64,000 nucleotides of DNA, from the NCBI GenBank assembly GCA_035477215.1, contig DATIKU010000053.1, positions 1-64,000 of the forward strand, given 5' to 3'. The number at the start of each line of letters is the position of its first letter. Position 1 is the stretch's first letter. This document shows positions 6,450 through 14,559 of this stretch, piece by piece. The stretch comes from Spirochaetota bacterium. Its GTDB lineage: Bacteria; Spirochaetota; UBA4802; UBA5368. The notes beneath the pieces are model-generated. The model did not search any database, was not told the DNA's origin, and saw only the letters and a program-made list of their open reading frames with translations. The position numbers and the translations under genes were made by a program.

Positions 6450-8684
6450 ATGCTTTCCAGAAAAACCGTAGCGCTCCATCACACACATCGCCCGTTCCGC
6501 GCCGTCGTTCCGGCGGCGGTCCTCGCGGCGGTGCTTGCCCTTTCCGCGCCGCCCGCCGGGGGGCAGGAGAAAGCCCTCAAGAAACTCTACATCTCGTCCA
6601 TAACCGCCGACGGCGTGAGCGCGGCGCTGGCGAAGAAGGCGCGCGAGCGGCTTGAGTTCTCGCTCTACGAGCACTTCGGCAAGGAATACCGGGTGCTGAC
6701 CGACGAGGACGTCAAGGTGATGTTCAAGAAGGCCGCCGAGATAATGGCCACGGGCTGCGGCGCCGAGAGCTGCCAGCAGCAGATGGCCGACGCGGTGGAC
6801 TCCGACGAGATTATCTACGGCGAGCTTTCCGCCGAAGGCGCGGCGCTGAAGCTTTCGGCGCGCACGCTGCTTCGTGACCGCAAGACCCTTTCGGTGACAA
6901 AGAAGTCGATGGTGGTGCTCAGCTTCTCGGAGAAAGACATGGATCACTACTGCGGCGAGGCGGCGAGGAAGCTGGTAAATCCGGCGTATGTGGTACAGAA
7001 ACCGCCGAAGGCGGCCTTCGAGGAGGGAATATCCCTCTCGGTGGTGAAGGTCGAGGCGGTGAAGGGGCTGGACATTGGCGTGATGAAGTTTACCGCCGAC
7101 GACGAGACGATCCAGACCATGCTGGGGTATTTGAAGAACCTGGTGCAGGAGGGCGACGACGCCTTCGGGAGCAAAAAATACGACGCCGCGCTCGGTAAAT
7201 ACGCGGCGGTGCTGGAGCGGGTGAGGACGAAGCTTACGGCGGAGCGGCAGGCGAAGATGGCGGACTTCAAGGCCGGGGTGGCGAAGCGCTGCGACACGGC
7301 CTACGCCATGAAATACAAGGGAATGATAGAGGCGCTGGACGCGGAGCTTGAGAAGGGCGGGACGGCGGGCGAGAAGGCGCTTTTGGATCTGCGCGGGCGC
7401 TACGGGAAGGTGGAGGCCGAGGCGGAGCGGACGCCGGGCGGGCTGAGGGGCGAGGGCATGGCGGAGATATCGTCGACGCTTTCGAAGCGGCACGACAATC
7501 TTTCGGCGGCGCTGGCCGCGCTTCGCGAGAAGAAGGGCGACGCGCTTTACGGCGAGTACGGTTTTGTGGCGGCGCTGGCCGAATACAATGCCGCGGCGGG
7601 ATTCGCCGCCGGCGTGCGAGAGGCCGCCATGAAAAACGATCTCGTCGCGCGCTACGCTGACAAACGGAAGGCGGTGCGGGAGACCGGACAGAACTATCTC
7701 CTTTCGCGCGTGCGCGCCCTTGCGGCCCGGGCGGAATTTTTCAATCTTCAGGAAAGAACATCCGACGCGAAGAAGGCGCTGAAGGAGGCGCGCACGCTGA
7801 TCGATGGGGAGCTTGTCATATTCTCCACGGAGACCGTGGTTTCGACGTACAATCCCGTCGCGGCGGTACTGGGGATGGACGCACTTTCGGAGTCGGAGAA
7901 AAAGGATGCGAAGGTCTTTGCCGCTATCAAAGAACAGAAGCGAGTTGAGAAGGCTGAACTGGCCGCCGAAGCCGCTATAAACTTCAAACTGAAGGGCGGC
8001 GGCAAAGAGAAGACTGTTGGTGGCATTGTCTTCGTCTATATCCCCGGCGGGAGCTTCATGATGGGTTCGCCGGAAGGCGAGGGAGGGGATGACGAGCACC
8101 CGCAGCATAGAGTGACGCTGGACGGCTTCTGGATGAGCAAATACGAGGTGACCCAGGCCCAGTACGAGGCGGTGATGGGGAACAACCCGAGTAACTTCGA
8201 GGGCGCCGACAGGCCGGTGGAGAATGTGAGCTGGAACGACGCGACGGAGTTCTGTGCAAGGCTCGCCGCCCGAAGCGGAACGACGGTACGCCTTCCCACC
8301 GAGGCCGAGTGGGAGTACGCCTGCCGCGCCGGCACGGCTGCGCGCTATTACTGGGGTGACGAGATGAACGGCGACTACTGCTGGTATTACGGCAATTCCG
8401 GCAGCGAGACACATCCCGTTGGGGGGAAGAAGCCCAACGCCTGGGGTCTGTACGACATGAGCGGCAACGCGTGGGAATGGTGCCGGGACTGGTATGATGA
8501 GAACTACTACCGGAGCAGCCCTTCGGTGAATCCCCCGGGGCCTGAAAGCGGGCAGTACAGGGTGCTTCGCGGCGGCTCGTGGTCCAGCGGCGTCATCAGC
8601 AACCGCTCGGCGCTTCGTGCCTGGCGCGAGCCCGGCTACAGGGGCGTCGCCTACGGCGGGTTTCGCGTGGTGCTCGCTCCGTGA
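6450..8684 (+). CDS. DGR variable protein: exported protein with C-terminal formylglycine-enzyme (C-type lectin) fold
   Basis: ATG 6450 is chosen because GCAGGAGG precedes it and a signal peptide follows (hydrophobic VVPAAVLAAVLALSAPPAGG, no lipobox cysteine). The protein has 744 residues. An N-terminal domain (about 40-175) has LYISSITADGVSAAL and an acidic helix LTDEDVKVMF; a long charged helical middle runs to about 520. Residues ~525-744 are an FGE-sulfatase/SUMF1 domain (YIPGGSFMMGS, YEVTQAQYEAVMG, RLPTEAEWEYACRAG, GLYDMSGNAWEWCRDWY). The last 40 residues (705-744) are encoded by the VR, a mutated copy of the TR at 9191-9308. Treponema denticola TvpA has the same fold and position. Likely role: surface or periplasmic ligand binding with diversified loops rather than formylglycine synthesis. 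Confidence 0.92.
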   Translation: MLSRKTVALHHTHRPFRAVVPAAVLAAVLALSAPPAGGQEKALKKLYISSITADGVSAALAKKARERLEFSLYEHFGKEYRVLTDEDVKVMFKKAAEIMATGCGAESCQQQMADAVDSDEIIYGELSAEGAALKLSARTLLRDRKTLSVTKKSMVVLSFSEKDMDHYCGEAARKLVNPAYVVQKPPKAAFEEGISLSVVKVEAVKGLDIGVMKFTADDETIQTMLGYLKNLVQEGDDAFGSKKYDAALGKYAAVLERVRTKLTAERQAKMADFKAGVAKRCDTAYAMKYKGMIEALDAELEKGGTAGEKALLDLRGRYGKVEAEAERTPGGLRGEGMAEISSTLSKRHDNLSAALAALREKKGDALYGEYGFVAALAEYNAAAGFAAGVREAAMKNDLVARYADKRKAVRETGQNYLLSRVRALAARAEFFNLQERTSDAKKALKEARTLIDGELVIFSTETVVSTYNPVAAVLGMDALSESEKKDAKVFAAIKEQKRVEKAELAAEAAINFKLKGGGKEKTVGGIVFVYIPGGSFMMGSPEGEGGDDEHPQHRVTLDGFWMSKYEVTQAQYEAVMGNNPSNFEGADRPVENVSWNDATEFCARLAARSGTTVRLPTEAEWEYACRAGTAARYYWGDEMNGDYCWYYGNSGSETHPVGGKKPNAWGLYDMSGNAWEWCRDWYDENYYRSSPSVNPPGPESGQYRVLRGGSWSSGVISNRSALRAWREPGYRGVAYGGFRVVLAP
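8561..8681 (+). repeat. DGR variable repeat (VR)
   Basis: These 121 bases encode residues 705-744 of the target protein. The first 20 matching bases (from 8563) and the last 24 (8658-8681, GC-rich, with the TGGTGCTCGCTCCG end acting as the likely initiation-of-mutagenic-homing site) are identical to the TR. Between them, by hand alignment, about 26 of 33 template adenines are replaced. Only two non-adenine bases differ, and the VR carries one extra codon in the AAC-rich part. Invariant codons include R719-S-A, P728-G and G737-F-R. Confidence 0.93.
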
Positions 8685-8754
8685 GACATAATTGTATATA
8701 ACGACACAACGGGCGATTACAGGAGAAACGGGATGAGGACCACTGGACAACCGG

Positions 8755-8781
8755 CGCACCGGGCCACCGGAACGGGGTGCG
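8755..8781. other. Possible hairpin downstream of the VR
   Basis: CGCACC (8755-8760) pairs with GGTGCG (8776-8781), with a shorter CCGG/CCGG pairing inside. Some DGRs need a hairpin just after the VR for target recognition, but those sit within a few bases of it; this one is 73 bases away. It may equally be chance in GC-rich DNA. Confidence 0.3.
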
Positions 8782-8808
8782 GAGGCGGAGCCCCTGCTCG
8801 CGATTAAA

Positions 8809-9150
8809 ATGAGCGAGCTGGTTCCTTTCCAGAAATCGTACGATTTCCTGGTCTGGATGTTCAACAAGACCGACGGTTTTCCGAAGTCGAAACGCTTTTC
8901 GATAGGCCAGAGGCTTGAGAACGCCCTTCTTGATCATATTTCTCTTGTGTATCGCTTTAAGTATTCGAAAAACCGCGAAAAGACGTTATTTGTACTGTCG
9001 GCAAAGTTTGATGAAATAAAATTGTTACTTAAAATCTGCTATGATTCCAGACTTATCGCGAAGAACAGCTTCGCTTTCGCGATGAAACAGTGTGATGAGA
9101 TAGGGGCCCTAATCGGGGGGTTGATAAAATCTCTCGAAAGACACAGGTAA
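8809..9150 (+). CDS. avd: DGR accessory variability determinant Avd
   Basis: This 113-residue, mostly helical protein has the Avd pattern: FQKSYDFLVWMFNKTDGFPKSKRF, then SIGQRLENALLDHISLVYR, a basic KYSKNREKT segment, and C-terminal helices (LLLKICYDSRLI, QCDEIGALIGGLIKSL). Avd is a pentameric four-helix-bundle protein that binds the DGR reverse transcriptase and template RNA and is required for adenine-mutagenic cDNA synthesis. The fold is shared with 23S rRNA intervening-sequence proteins; the position between VR and TR decides for Avd. The gene is intact. ATG 8809 has no clear Shine-Dalgarno sequence. The normal next gene, the reverse transcriptase, is missing. Confidence 0.88.
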   Translation: MSELVPFQKSYDFLVWMFNKTDGFPKSKRFSIGQRLENALLDHISLVYRFKYSKNREKTLFVLSAKFDEIKLLLKICYDSRLIAKNSFAFAMKQCDEIGALIGGLIKSLERHR

Positions 9151-9190
9151 AACCCGCCGGGAATGGCGGGCGTACGCGGTCACTCCGAGC

Positions 9191-9308
9191 GATGCTTCGC
9201 GGCGGCTCGTGGAACAACAACGACAACAACAACCGCTCGGCGAATCGTAACAGGAACGAACCCGGCAACGGGAACAACAACAATGGGTTTCGCGTGGTGC
9301 TCGCTCCG
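9191..9308 (+). repeat. DGR template repeat (TR), adenine-rich
   Basis: These 118 bases hold 33 adenines, nearly all in AAC or AAT triplets that fall in the frame of the target gene. Translated in that frame they read RGGSWNNNDNNNRSANRNRN, then EPGN and NNNNGFRVVLAP. Asparagine codons AAC give the widest chemical range when adenines are randomised, the hallmark of a functional DGR template. The TR is 630 bases downstream of the VR at its left edge and begins 41 bases after avd. An open frame passes through it, but it is a template, not a gene. It has one AAC-type codon fewer than the VR. Confidence 0.93.
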
Positions 9309-9539
9309 ATTTCAGCCAATAGGGCCCTTCGATGCCGCGCGCCCATGGATTTGCGGACGTTTGGGGTTCCACATTCCGCGTACGCCCTTCCCGTAAGGGA
9401 TAAATAACAAACGCCCCCGACGCACTCCGGTAGCGCGCGCGAGATCCGGCGCGAATCCCTGCTTCACTCCCTGGTCGATCTCACGCTCCGCTACTCGGGC
9501 GCGGCCCCCCGCCCTTCGAGATGGCGCTTCGCCTGACAC
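9309..9539. other. Short stretch where the DGR reverse transcriptase would be expected; no gene seen
   Basis: Only 231 bases separate the TR from the end of mqnA. No reverse transcriptase motif (such as YxDD or a SQG-type motif) can be read in any frame, and the space is far too short for the usual ~300-residue enzyme. CCCTT(N5)AAGGG at 9386-9400 is a small hairpin that could end transcription. An open minus-strand frame here (75 codons) is arginine- and glycine-rich and unrecognised, and is probably not coding. Confidence 0.6.
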
Positions 9540-10343
9540 TCACCCGTAATACCGGATATCCTCCACCCTTGGGATAAGCCCCATCTCGCCCGCCTGGGAA
9601 TAGAAATATTCCAGCGCGCTTTTCAGTTCGTCGGTGAACTCGAAGCGCAGCAGCCGGTAGTAGGTGTCGATGTCGTAGGCCACGTCGGGGTACTTCGCGC
9701 GCGCCGTGTCGATGAGCGCGCTTCGCTCCGTCTCAAGGCACGCGAGCGAGTTACGGTACGACTCGACCACGCGCTCGATGTCCGCGCGCATGGTCCGCGC
9801 GGCGTTCGCGCCGGCCAGGAACACGGCGAAGACCACCGGGTGGCCGGTCTTGCGCAGCCACAGGTCGCCCAGGTCGTAGGTGTAGGGGATCGGCTCGGCC
9901 TCGTGCATCATGGCCTCGTTGCCGATCACCAGGGCCGCGTCGATATCCGAAAGCGAGGGCCGCGGCGGCGACGGGACGTATTGCGGGCGCAGGCCGTAGT
10001 GCCGCTCGAGCAGCATTTTCAAGAGCACCACCGAGGTCTGAGAGGCGGATGAGAGGCCGAGCCTGCGGCCATCGAGCTCCTCGATCGGCACGCGGCTTAC
10101 CAGCACCACCGAGCGGACATAGCCGATAGAGGAGAGGCAGAAGCCGGGGAGGATGAGCGCGTCGCGAACGTCCGCGTACGCGGCCGAGGAGACCGGGCTC
10201 ATGTCGAGCGCGCCGTCGCGCATCATGGCGTTGAGCGCGCTCGGGTACGCCGGGACGACCTGCACGCCGTCGAGCGGGCGCTTCGTCATCATGTGATGAT
10301 AGAAAGGATAGCAGTTGAGGTAGTTGATGTATCCGAGCTTCAT
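9540..10343 (-). CDS. mqnA: Chorismate dehydratase MqnA
   Basis: MqnA converts chorismate to 3-enolpyruvyl-benzoate, the first futalosine-pathway step. The 267-residue length is normal. Family features include the N-terminal GYINYLNCYPFYHH, the MSPVSSAAYA stretch, SIGYVRSVVLVS, SSASQTSVVLLK and LVIGNEAMM. The fold is that of periplasmic-binding proteins although the enzyme is cytoplasmic. It is last in the minus-strand operon ubiD-ubiA-ubiX-mqnE-mqnA; only 16 bases separate it from mqnE. Its 3' end faces the DGR. Confidence 0.93.
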   Translation of the reverse strand: MKLGYINYLNCYPFYHHMMTKRPLDGVQVVPAYPSALNAMMRDGALDMSPVSSAAYADVRDALILPGFCLSSIGYVRSVVLVSRVPIEELDGRRLGLSSASQTSVVLLKMLLERHYGLRPQYVPSPPRPSLSDIDAALVIGNEAMMHEAEPIPYTYDLGDLWLRKTGHPVVFAVFLAGANAARTMRADIERVVESYRNSLACLETERSALIDTARAKYPDVAYDIDTYYRLLRFEFTDELKSALEYFYSQAGEMGLIPRVEDIRYYG

Positions 10344-10359
10344 ACAGTATCCTCCCGGT

Positions 10360-11439
10360 TCAGTAGGCGGCCGTGGCGCGCACGGGCTTCATTCCAGCGT
10401 TTTCGATGATTCGTCGCAAACGCTCCTCGGAACCGACGTCGTCGGTCGTCGCGCCCGCGGCGTGCACCACCTTTTCGTAATGGTAGGTGGCGCCGATGTC
10501 ATCCACGCCGAAGTGGAGCATCACCTGCGCCAGCTTCTCGCCCAGGTACATCCACAGCCCCTTGAGGTGCGGGATGTTGTGGAGGAAGACCCGCGCGGCC
10601 GCGTAGGTCCTGATATCATCGAAGCCCGCGGCCTGCTTCTCCACGGCAAGCGCGGTGTTCTCCGCGTGAAAGCGAAGCGGCACGAAGGTCTTGAAGCCCC
10701 CGGTCTCGTTCTGGAGATCGCGTATGCGCGACAGGTGATCGACGATGTGTGAAGGATTTTCAACGTGATTGTAGAGCATGGTGGCGTTGGTCTCCAGGCC
10801 CGCATGGTGCGCTTCGCGCATAACGGCGAGCCAGCGTTCACCGGAGATCTTGCGCGGCGCGATTCGGTCGCGCACTCCGGGATCGAAGATTTCGGCCCCA
10901 CCCCCCGGAAGCGCGCCAAGGCCCGCGTCGATCATCGCGCGGAAGATCTCGGGCAGCGTCGTGCCGCTTCGCCGCGAGAAGTAGTCGTATTCCGTGGCGG
11001 TGAAGGCCACGATGAAGAGGTCCGGCTTCACCCGTTTGATGCGCCGAAGCATCTCCAGGAAATAATCGAGCGAAAGCGCCGGGTTGAGCCCCCCCACGAT
11101 GTGCACCTCGTCGATGCCGAAGCCCGCGGCGCGGCGAACGCGCTGCTCGATCTCGTCGAGCGAAAGCGTGAAGGCGTCGGCGTCGCCCTCGTCGCGCGAA
11201 TAGGCGCAGAGCGGACAGCGCAGCTCGCACACGTTGGTGTAATTGAGGTTCATGTTCACGCCGTAGTAGACGTTCGCGCCGTTCGTGCGTCGCCGCACGA
11301 AATCGGCGATGAGGCCGAGCTCCACGACGTCAGTCGTCGTGAGCATGGCGAGCGCGTCCTCTTCGTCGACGGGAATGTCGGAGCGCACCTTTTCGGCGAC
11401 ACGGCGGAGGACGGGATTGTGTATCATGTCGATATTCAT
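10360..11439 (-). CDS. mqnE: Aminofutalosine synthase MqnE (radical SAM)
   Basis: MqnE joins 3-enolpyruvyl-benzoate to S-adenosylmethionine to form aminofutalosine. The 359-residue protein has C71-ELR-C75-PL-C78, the C-x3-C-x2-C cluster site, with MNLNYTNVCE before it. EVHIVGGLNPAL, FTATEYDY, LGALPGGGAEI and ETNATMLYNH are MqnE-type and distinguish it from MqnC (which has SATMTYG). Start ATG 11439 has no obvious ribosome-binding site; ATG four codons later is an alternative. It lies 21 bases after ubiX in the same operon. Confidence 0.93.
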   Translation of the reverse strand: MNIDMIHNPVLRRVAEKVRSDIPVDEEDALAMLTTTDVVELGLIADFVRRRTNGANVYYGVNMNLNYTNVCELRCPLCAYSRDEGDADAFTLSLDEIEQRVRRAAGFGIDEVHIVGGLNPALSLDYFLEMLRRIKRVKPDLFIVAFTATEYDYFSRRSGTTLPEIFRAMIDAGLGALPGGGAEIFDPGVRDRIAPRKISGERWLAVMREAHHAGLETNATMLYNHVENPSHIVDHLSRIRDLQNETGGFKTFVPLRFHAENTALAVEKQAAGFDDIRTYAAARVFLHNIPHLKGLWMYLGEKLAQVMLHFGVDDIGATYHYEKVVHAAGATTDDVGSEERLRRIIENAGMKPVRATAAY

Positions 11440-11460
11440 CGTGTGAGACTGAAGGCGACA

Positions 11461-12072
11461 TTACCCTATGCCGCCTTCGCCGCCCCCCCATTCCGGAAAG
11501 AGATCGTGCCGGATTCCGAGCAGGTTCAGCACCTTCCCCACGGTGAAATCCACGACATCGTCGATGGTGCGCGGGCGCGTGTAGAAGCCCGGGATCGGCG
11601 GCACGATATCGGCCCCGGCGTCTCTGGCGCGGAGCATGTTTTCTATATGAACGCGCCCGAGCGGCGTCTCGCGCGGAACGAGCACGAGCCGGCGCCGCTC
11701 CTTGAGCGCGACATCGGCCGCGCGGCTGATGAGCGAATCGGCGTAGCCGGAGGCCACGGCCGAGAGCGTCTTCATGGAGCAGGGGGCGATGACCATGGCG
11801 TCGAAGCGGAAGCTCCCGCTCGCCGGCGGGGCGAAGAGATCGTCGTTGGCGTATTCGGAAAGAAGCGATAGGTCGAGCCCCGGACGGCGGCGCGCGATGA
11901 GCCTGGAAAGCGAGCGAGGGCGCGCCTCGTCGCCGCCGATCTCGTAGTCGATAATGCCCCATGCAGCGACCGAAACGACGGTCCCTACGGGCCTCCCCGC
12001 GCCGAGCAGCTCCTCGATAAGGCGAACGCCGAGTATCGCGCCGCTCGCGCCGGTTATTCCGATTATGTACAT
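11461..12072 (-). CDS. ubiX: Flavin prenyltransferase UbiX (MqnM-type)
   Basis: UbiX makes prenylated FMN, the cofactor of UbiD decarboxylases. The 203-residue protein starts with the flavin-binding GITGASGAILGVRL; later motifs are VIAPCSMKTLSAVASGYADSL, LVPRETPLGRVHIENML and PPIPGFYTRP, all characteristic. Its partner decarboxylase UbiD is encoded two genes upstream in the same operon. In futalosine-pathway bacteria these homologues (MqnL, MqnM, MqnP) act on 1,4-dihydroxy-6-naphthoate. Spacing to ubiA is 9 bases. Confidence 0.93.
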   Translation of the reverse strand: MYIIGITGASGAILGVRLIEELLGAGRPVGTVVSVAAWGIIDYEIGGDEARPRSLSRLIARRRPGLDLSLLSEYANDDLFAPPASGSFRFDAMVIAPCSMKTLSAVASGYADSLISRAADVALKERRRLVLVPRETPLGRVHIENMLRARDAGADIVPPIPGFYTRPRTIDDVVDFTVGKVLNLLGIRHDLFPEWGGGEGGIG

Positions 12073-12081
12073 GGAAGCAGT

Positions 12082-12930
12082 TTAGCCCTGGTCGATGTAA
12101 ACATCAAGAAATGTGCCGATGAAGAGCACGGGCGCGACATACCGGTTGAGCTCGAACATCTGTTTAATGCCCGATGCCGCGTCCTCGCCGCGCGCCAGGC
12201 GCTGCTGCGCCGTGAAGATCACCGCCACGCACGCCACGGCCACCCAGTAGCCGATGCCGCGCCTCGCGAGAAATCCCGCCGCCGAAAGCGCCGCGACCGC
12301 CGACGCATAGGAAACCGCCGACGCCGCAAGCGTCCGCTCCACGCCGTAGCGGGCCGGGAAGGAGCACAGCTTTTCCTCGCGGTCGAAGTCCACGTCCTGT
12401 ATCGCGTAGACCAGGTCGAGCCCGGCGATCCACATCATGATCGCCGCGCCCAGGATGAACGGCAGAAAATCGAACTCGCCGGTTATGCCGAGGTAGCCGC
12501 CGACAGGCGCCGCCGCCTCGACGAGCCCCAGGTAGCAGTGCGACCCGGAGGTAAAGCGCTTGAAATACGAATAGGTGGCGAGCCCCGCAACGGCCGCAAA
12601 CGAGAGGTAAAAGCAGAGCGTGTTCAGCATATATGCCGCGAAGATGAGCACAAGCGAGGCGGCCGCGCCGTAGAGCAGGACTTCCGCCGGGTTGGCGTCC
12701 CCGCGCGCGAGGATGCGGTCTTTCGTGCGGGGATTCCTCCGGTCGATCTCGATGTCGATAACGCGGTTGAACGACATGCCGGCCGTACGCGCGGCGACGA
12801 GCGCGATCGTCACCCACACCCAGTCCATGAAGCCCCCTCCCCCGGCGAAGAGCACGCCGAGATAGGCGAACGGCAGCGCGAAGAGCGTCTGCTCGATCAT
12901 GATCATTTCCGAGAATTTCTTAAAATCCAT
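12082..12930 (-). CDS. mqnP: UbiA-family polyprenyltransferase (MqnP-type)
   Basis: This integral membrane enzyme attaches the prenyl tail to the naphthoate ring. The first Asp-rich motif is N55-x3-D59-x3-D63 (NRVIDIEIDRRNPRTKDR) and the second is D179-x3-D183 (IQDVDFDREEK). About eight hydrophobic segments are visible in 282 residues, normal for the family. The N terminus (MIMIEQTLFALPFAY) matches MqnP/UbiA proteins. The gene start overlaps the ubiD end by 11 bases, so translation is coupled. The specific MqnP assignment comes from the operon, not from a search. Confidence 0.88.
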   Translation of the reverse strand: MDFKKFSEMIMIEQTLFALPFAYLGVLFAGGGGFMDWVWVTIALVAARTAGMSFNRVIDIEIDRRNPRTKDRILARGDANPAEVLLYGAAASLVLIFAAYMLNTLCFYLSFAAVAGLATYSYFKRFTSGSHCYLGLVEAAAPVGGYLGITGEFDFLPFILGAAIMMWIAGLDLVYAIQDVDFDREEKLCSFPARYGVERTLAASAVSYASAVAALSAAGFLARRGIGYWVAVACVAVIFTAQQRLARGEDAASGIKQMFELNRYVAPVLFIGTFLDVYIDQG

Positions 12931-14362
12931 ATTCCTTCCACCGTTCGCTGACGTGTTTCTTCATGTCGTCCGACATCTTTATCTCGTCCGGCCAGTCCCG
13001 GCCCATCCCTTCCTCGCGTGTTTTCCGCGTAGCATCGATTCCCATCTTGCCGCCGAAGTTCGCGCAGGGCGCCGAGTGGTCCAGCGCGTCCAGTGGCCCC
13101 CCCGAAAGGACGAGGTCGCGCTGCGGGTCCACGTTGTTGAGGAGCTTCCAGACCACCGTGCTGTAGTCGCGCAGGTCGATATCGTGGTCGAAGACGGCGA
13201 TGAACTTGGTCGAGGCCATCTGCCCCATGCCCCACAGCGCGTGGATAACCTTGTGCGCATGGGCGGCGTACTCCTTTTTTATCGAAACGAGCGCGCAGTT
13301 GTGAAAGACGCCCTCCAGCGGAAGCTCGATATCGACTATCTCCGGGGCGATGAGCCGCATGAGCGGAAGGAATATCCGCTCCGTGGCCTTGGCCATGTAG
13401 CAGTCCTCCATGGGGGGCTTGCCCACGATCGTCGCCGGGTAGACGGCATCCTCGCGGTGCGTGACACAGGTTATATGAAACACCGGGTACACGTCGGCCG
13501 GCGAGTAAAACCCCGTATGGTCGCCGAAGGGGCCCTCGATCCGCTCGTCGCCGGGATCGACGTAGCCCTCCAGCACGAAATCGGACTCGGCCGGCACCAT
13601 GAGATCCAGCGTCTTCGCCTTCACCAGCTCGACCGGGGCCGACTGCAGCCAGCCGGCGAAGAGCATCTCGTCGATGTCGGGGGGAAGCGGCGCCGTCGCC
13701 GCATAGGTCACCACGGGCGGACCGCCAAGCGCCACCGCCACCTCCATGCGCTCGCCGCGTTCCCTGTACTTACGATAGTGGCGGGCGCCGTCCTTATTGT
13801 ACTGCCAGTGCATGCCGGTCGATGCGTTGTCGAACTTCTGCATGCGGTACATGCCGTAGTTCTGCGCCTTCGAGTCAGGGTCGCGCGTTATGACGATCGG
13901 AAGCGTGATGAAAGGGCCGCCGTCGTGCGGCCAGCAGGTAATGACGGGAAGCCCGTCAAGCAGCGCACCGCCGGAGAGGACCTTTTCCTGGCAGGGGGCC
14001 TTTCTGACCGTCTTCGGCATGAAGCCGGCAAGCTCCTTCAGGGCGAAGAGCATGCGGAGCTTGTCCATTATCCCCGCCGGCGGCTGCATCTTCACCAGCG
14101 ACTCGATCCTCGAAGCGATATCGTCGAAGCTGCCGCAGCCAAGGGCGAGGCGCATGCGCGCGTAGCTTCCAAAGGCGTTGATGAGCAGTGGATGCGGCGA
14201 GCCCTTCACCCGCTCGAACAGGAGCGCGGGACCGCCGCTCTTGCTCATGCGGTCGGCGATCTCGGTTATTTCGAGGGCCGGATCGACCTCCACGGCCACC
14301 CGACGGAGCTCGCCGAGCTTCTCGAGCCGTGCGATGAACTGCCTGAGATTTTTATATGGCAT
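12920..14362 (-). CDS. ubiD: UbiD-family decarboxylase (MqnL-type, menaquinone synthesis)
   Basis: This prFMN-dependent decarboxylase has 480 residues. ATG 14362 (MPYKNLRQFIARLEK) is the family start; an open frame running 35 codons further upstream adds unrelated sequence. Motifs: LLINAFGSYARMRLALG, KNYGMYRMQKFD-like region (here AQNYGMYRMQKFDNA), EGPFGDHTGFYSP with the conserved E and the GDHTG loop, and AVFDHDIDLRDYSTVVW. It is first in the operon, ahead of mqnP, ubiX, mqnE and mqnA. It likely removes the carboxylate from 1,4-dihydroxy-6-naphthoate or its prenylated form. Confidence 0.92.
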   Translation of the reverse strand: MPYKNLRQFIARLEKLGELRRVAVEVDPALEITEIADRMSKSGGPALLFERVKGSPHPLLINAFGSYARMRLALGCGSFDDIASRIESLVKMQPPAGIMDKLRMLFALKELAGFMPKTVRKAPCQEKVLSGGALLDGLPVITCWPHDGGPFITLPIVITRDPDSKAQNYGMYRMQKFDNASTGMHWQYNKDGARHYRKYRERGERMEVAVALGGPPVVTYAATAPLPPDIDEMLFAGWLQSAPVELVKAKTLDLMVPAESDFVLEGYVDPGDERIEGPFGDHTGFYSPADVYPVFHITCVTHREDAVYPATIVGKPPMEDCYMAKATERIFLPLMRLIAPEIVDIELPLEGVFHNCALVSIKKEYAAHAHKVIHALWGMGQMASTKFIAVFDHDIDLRDYSTVVWKLLNNVDPQRDLVLSGGPLDALDHSAPCANFGGKMGIDATRKTREEGMGRDWPDEIKMSDDMKKHVSERWKEYGF

Positions 14363-14559
14363 AGTTCCCGTATTCCATTCAAGCCTGTCCGGCGTTCGGC
14401 CGGAGGTGCAAAGCGTAGCGGAGGACCGTATTTTTTCAACCAAATAATTGCGAATGCTCCCTCGCATCGGTTGCCGATAGTATAAGCATACACCGGAAAC
14501 ACCGCGTGCGACCTAACCCTGGACTTCGCGTTTTTCGCGCGCCGTGCCATATATCTATC

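Noticed and set aside
6402-8867. 821-codon minus-strand frame opposite the DGR target
   Set aside because: Antisense shadow of a GC-rich gene; composition is Arg/His-rich without motifs.
8809-9150. Avd gene as a 23S rRNA intervening-sequence protein
   Set aside because: Same fold, but it lies between a VR and a TR and there is no rRNA gene here.
9192-9407. Open frame of 71 codons over the TR
   Set aside because: Its first 39 codons are the template read in the target frame and the rest has no protein-like pattern; it is the non-coding DGR template.
9312-9539. Minus-strand frame after the TR as a remnant reverse transcriptase or small gene
   Set aside because: Arginine- and glycine-rich, no reverse transcriptase motif in this or any frame, no ribosome-binding site.
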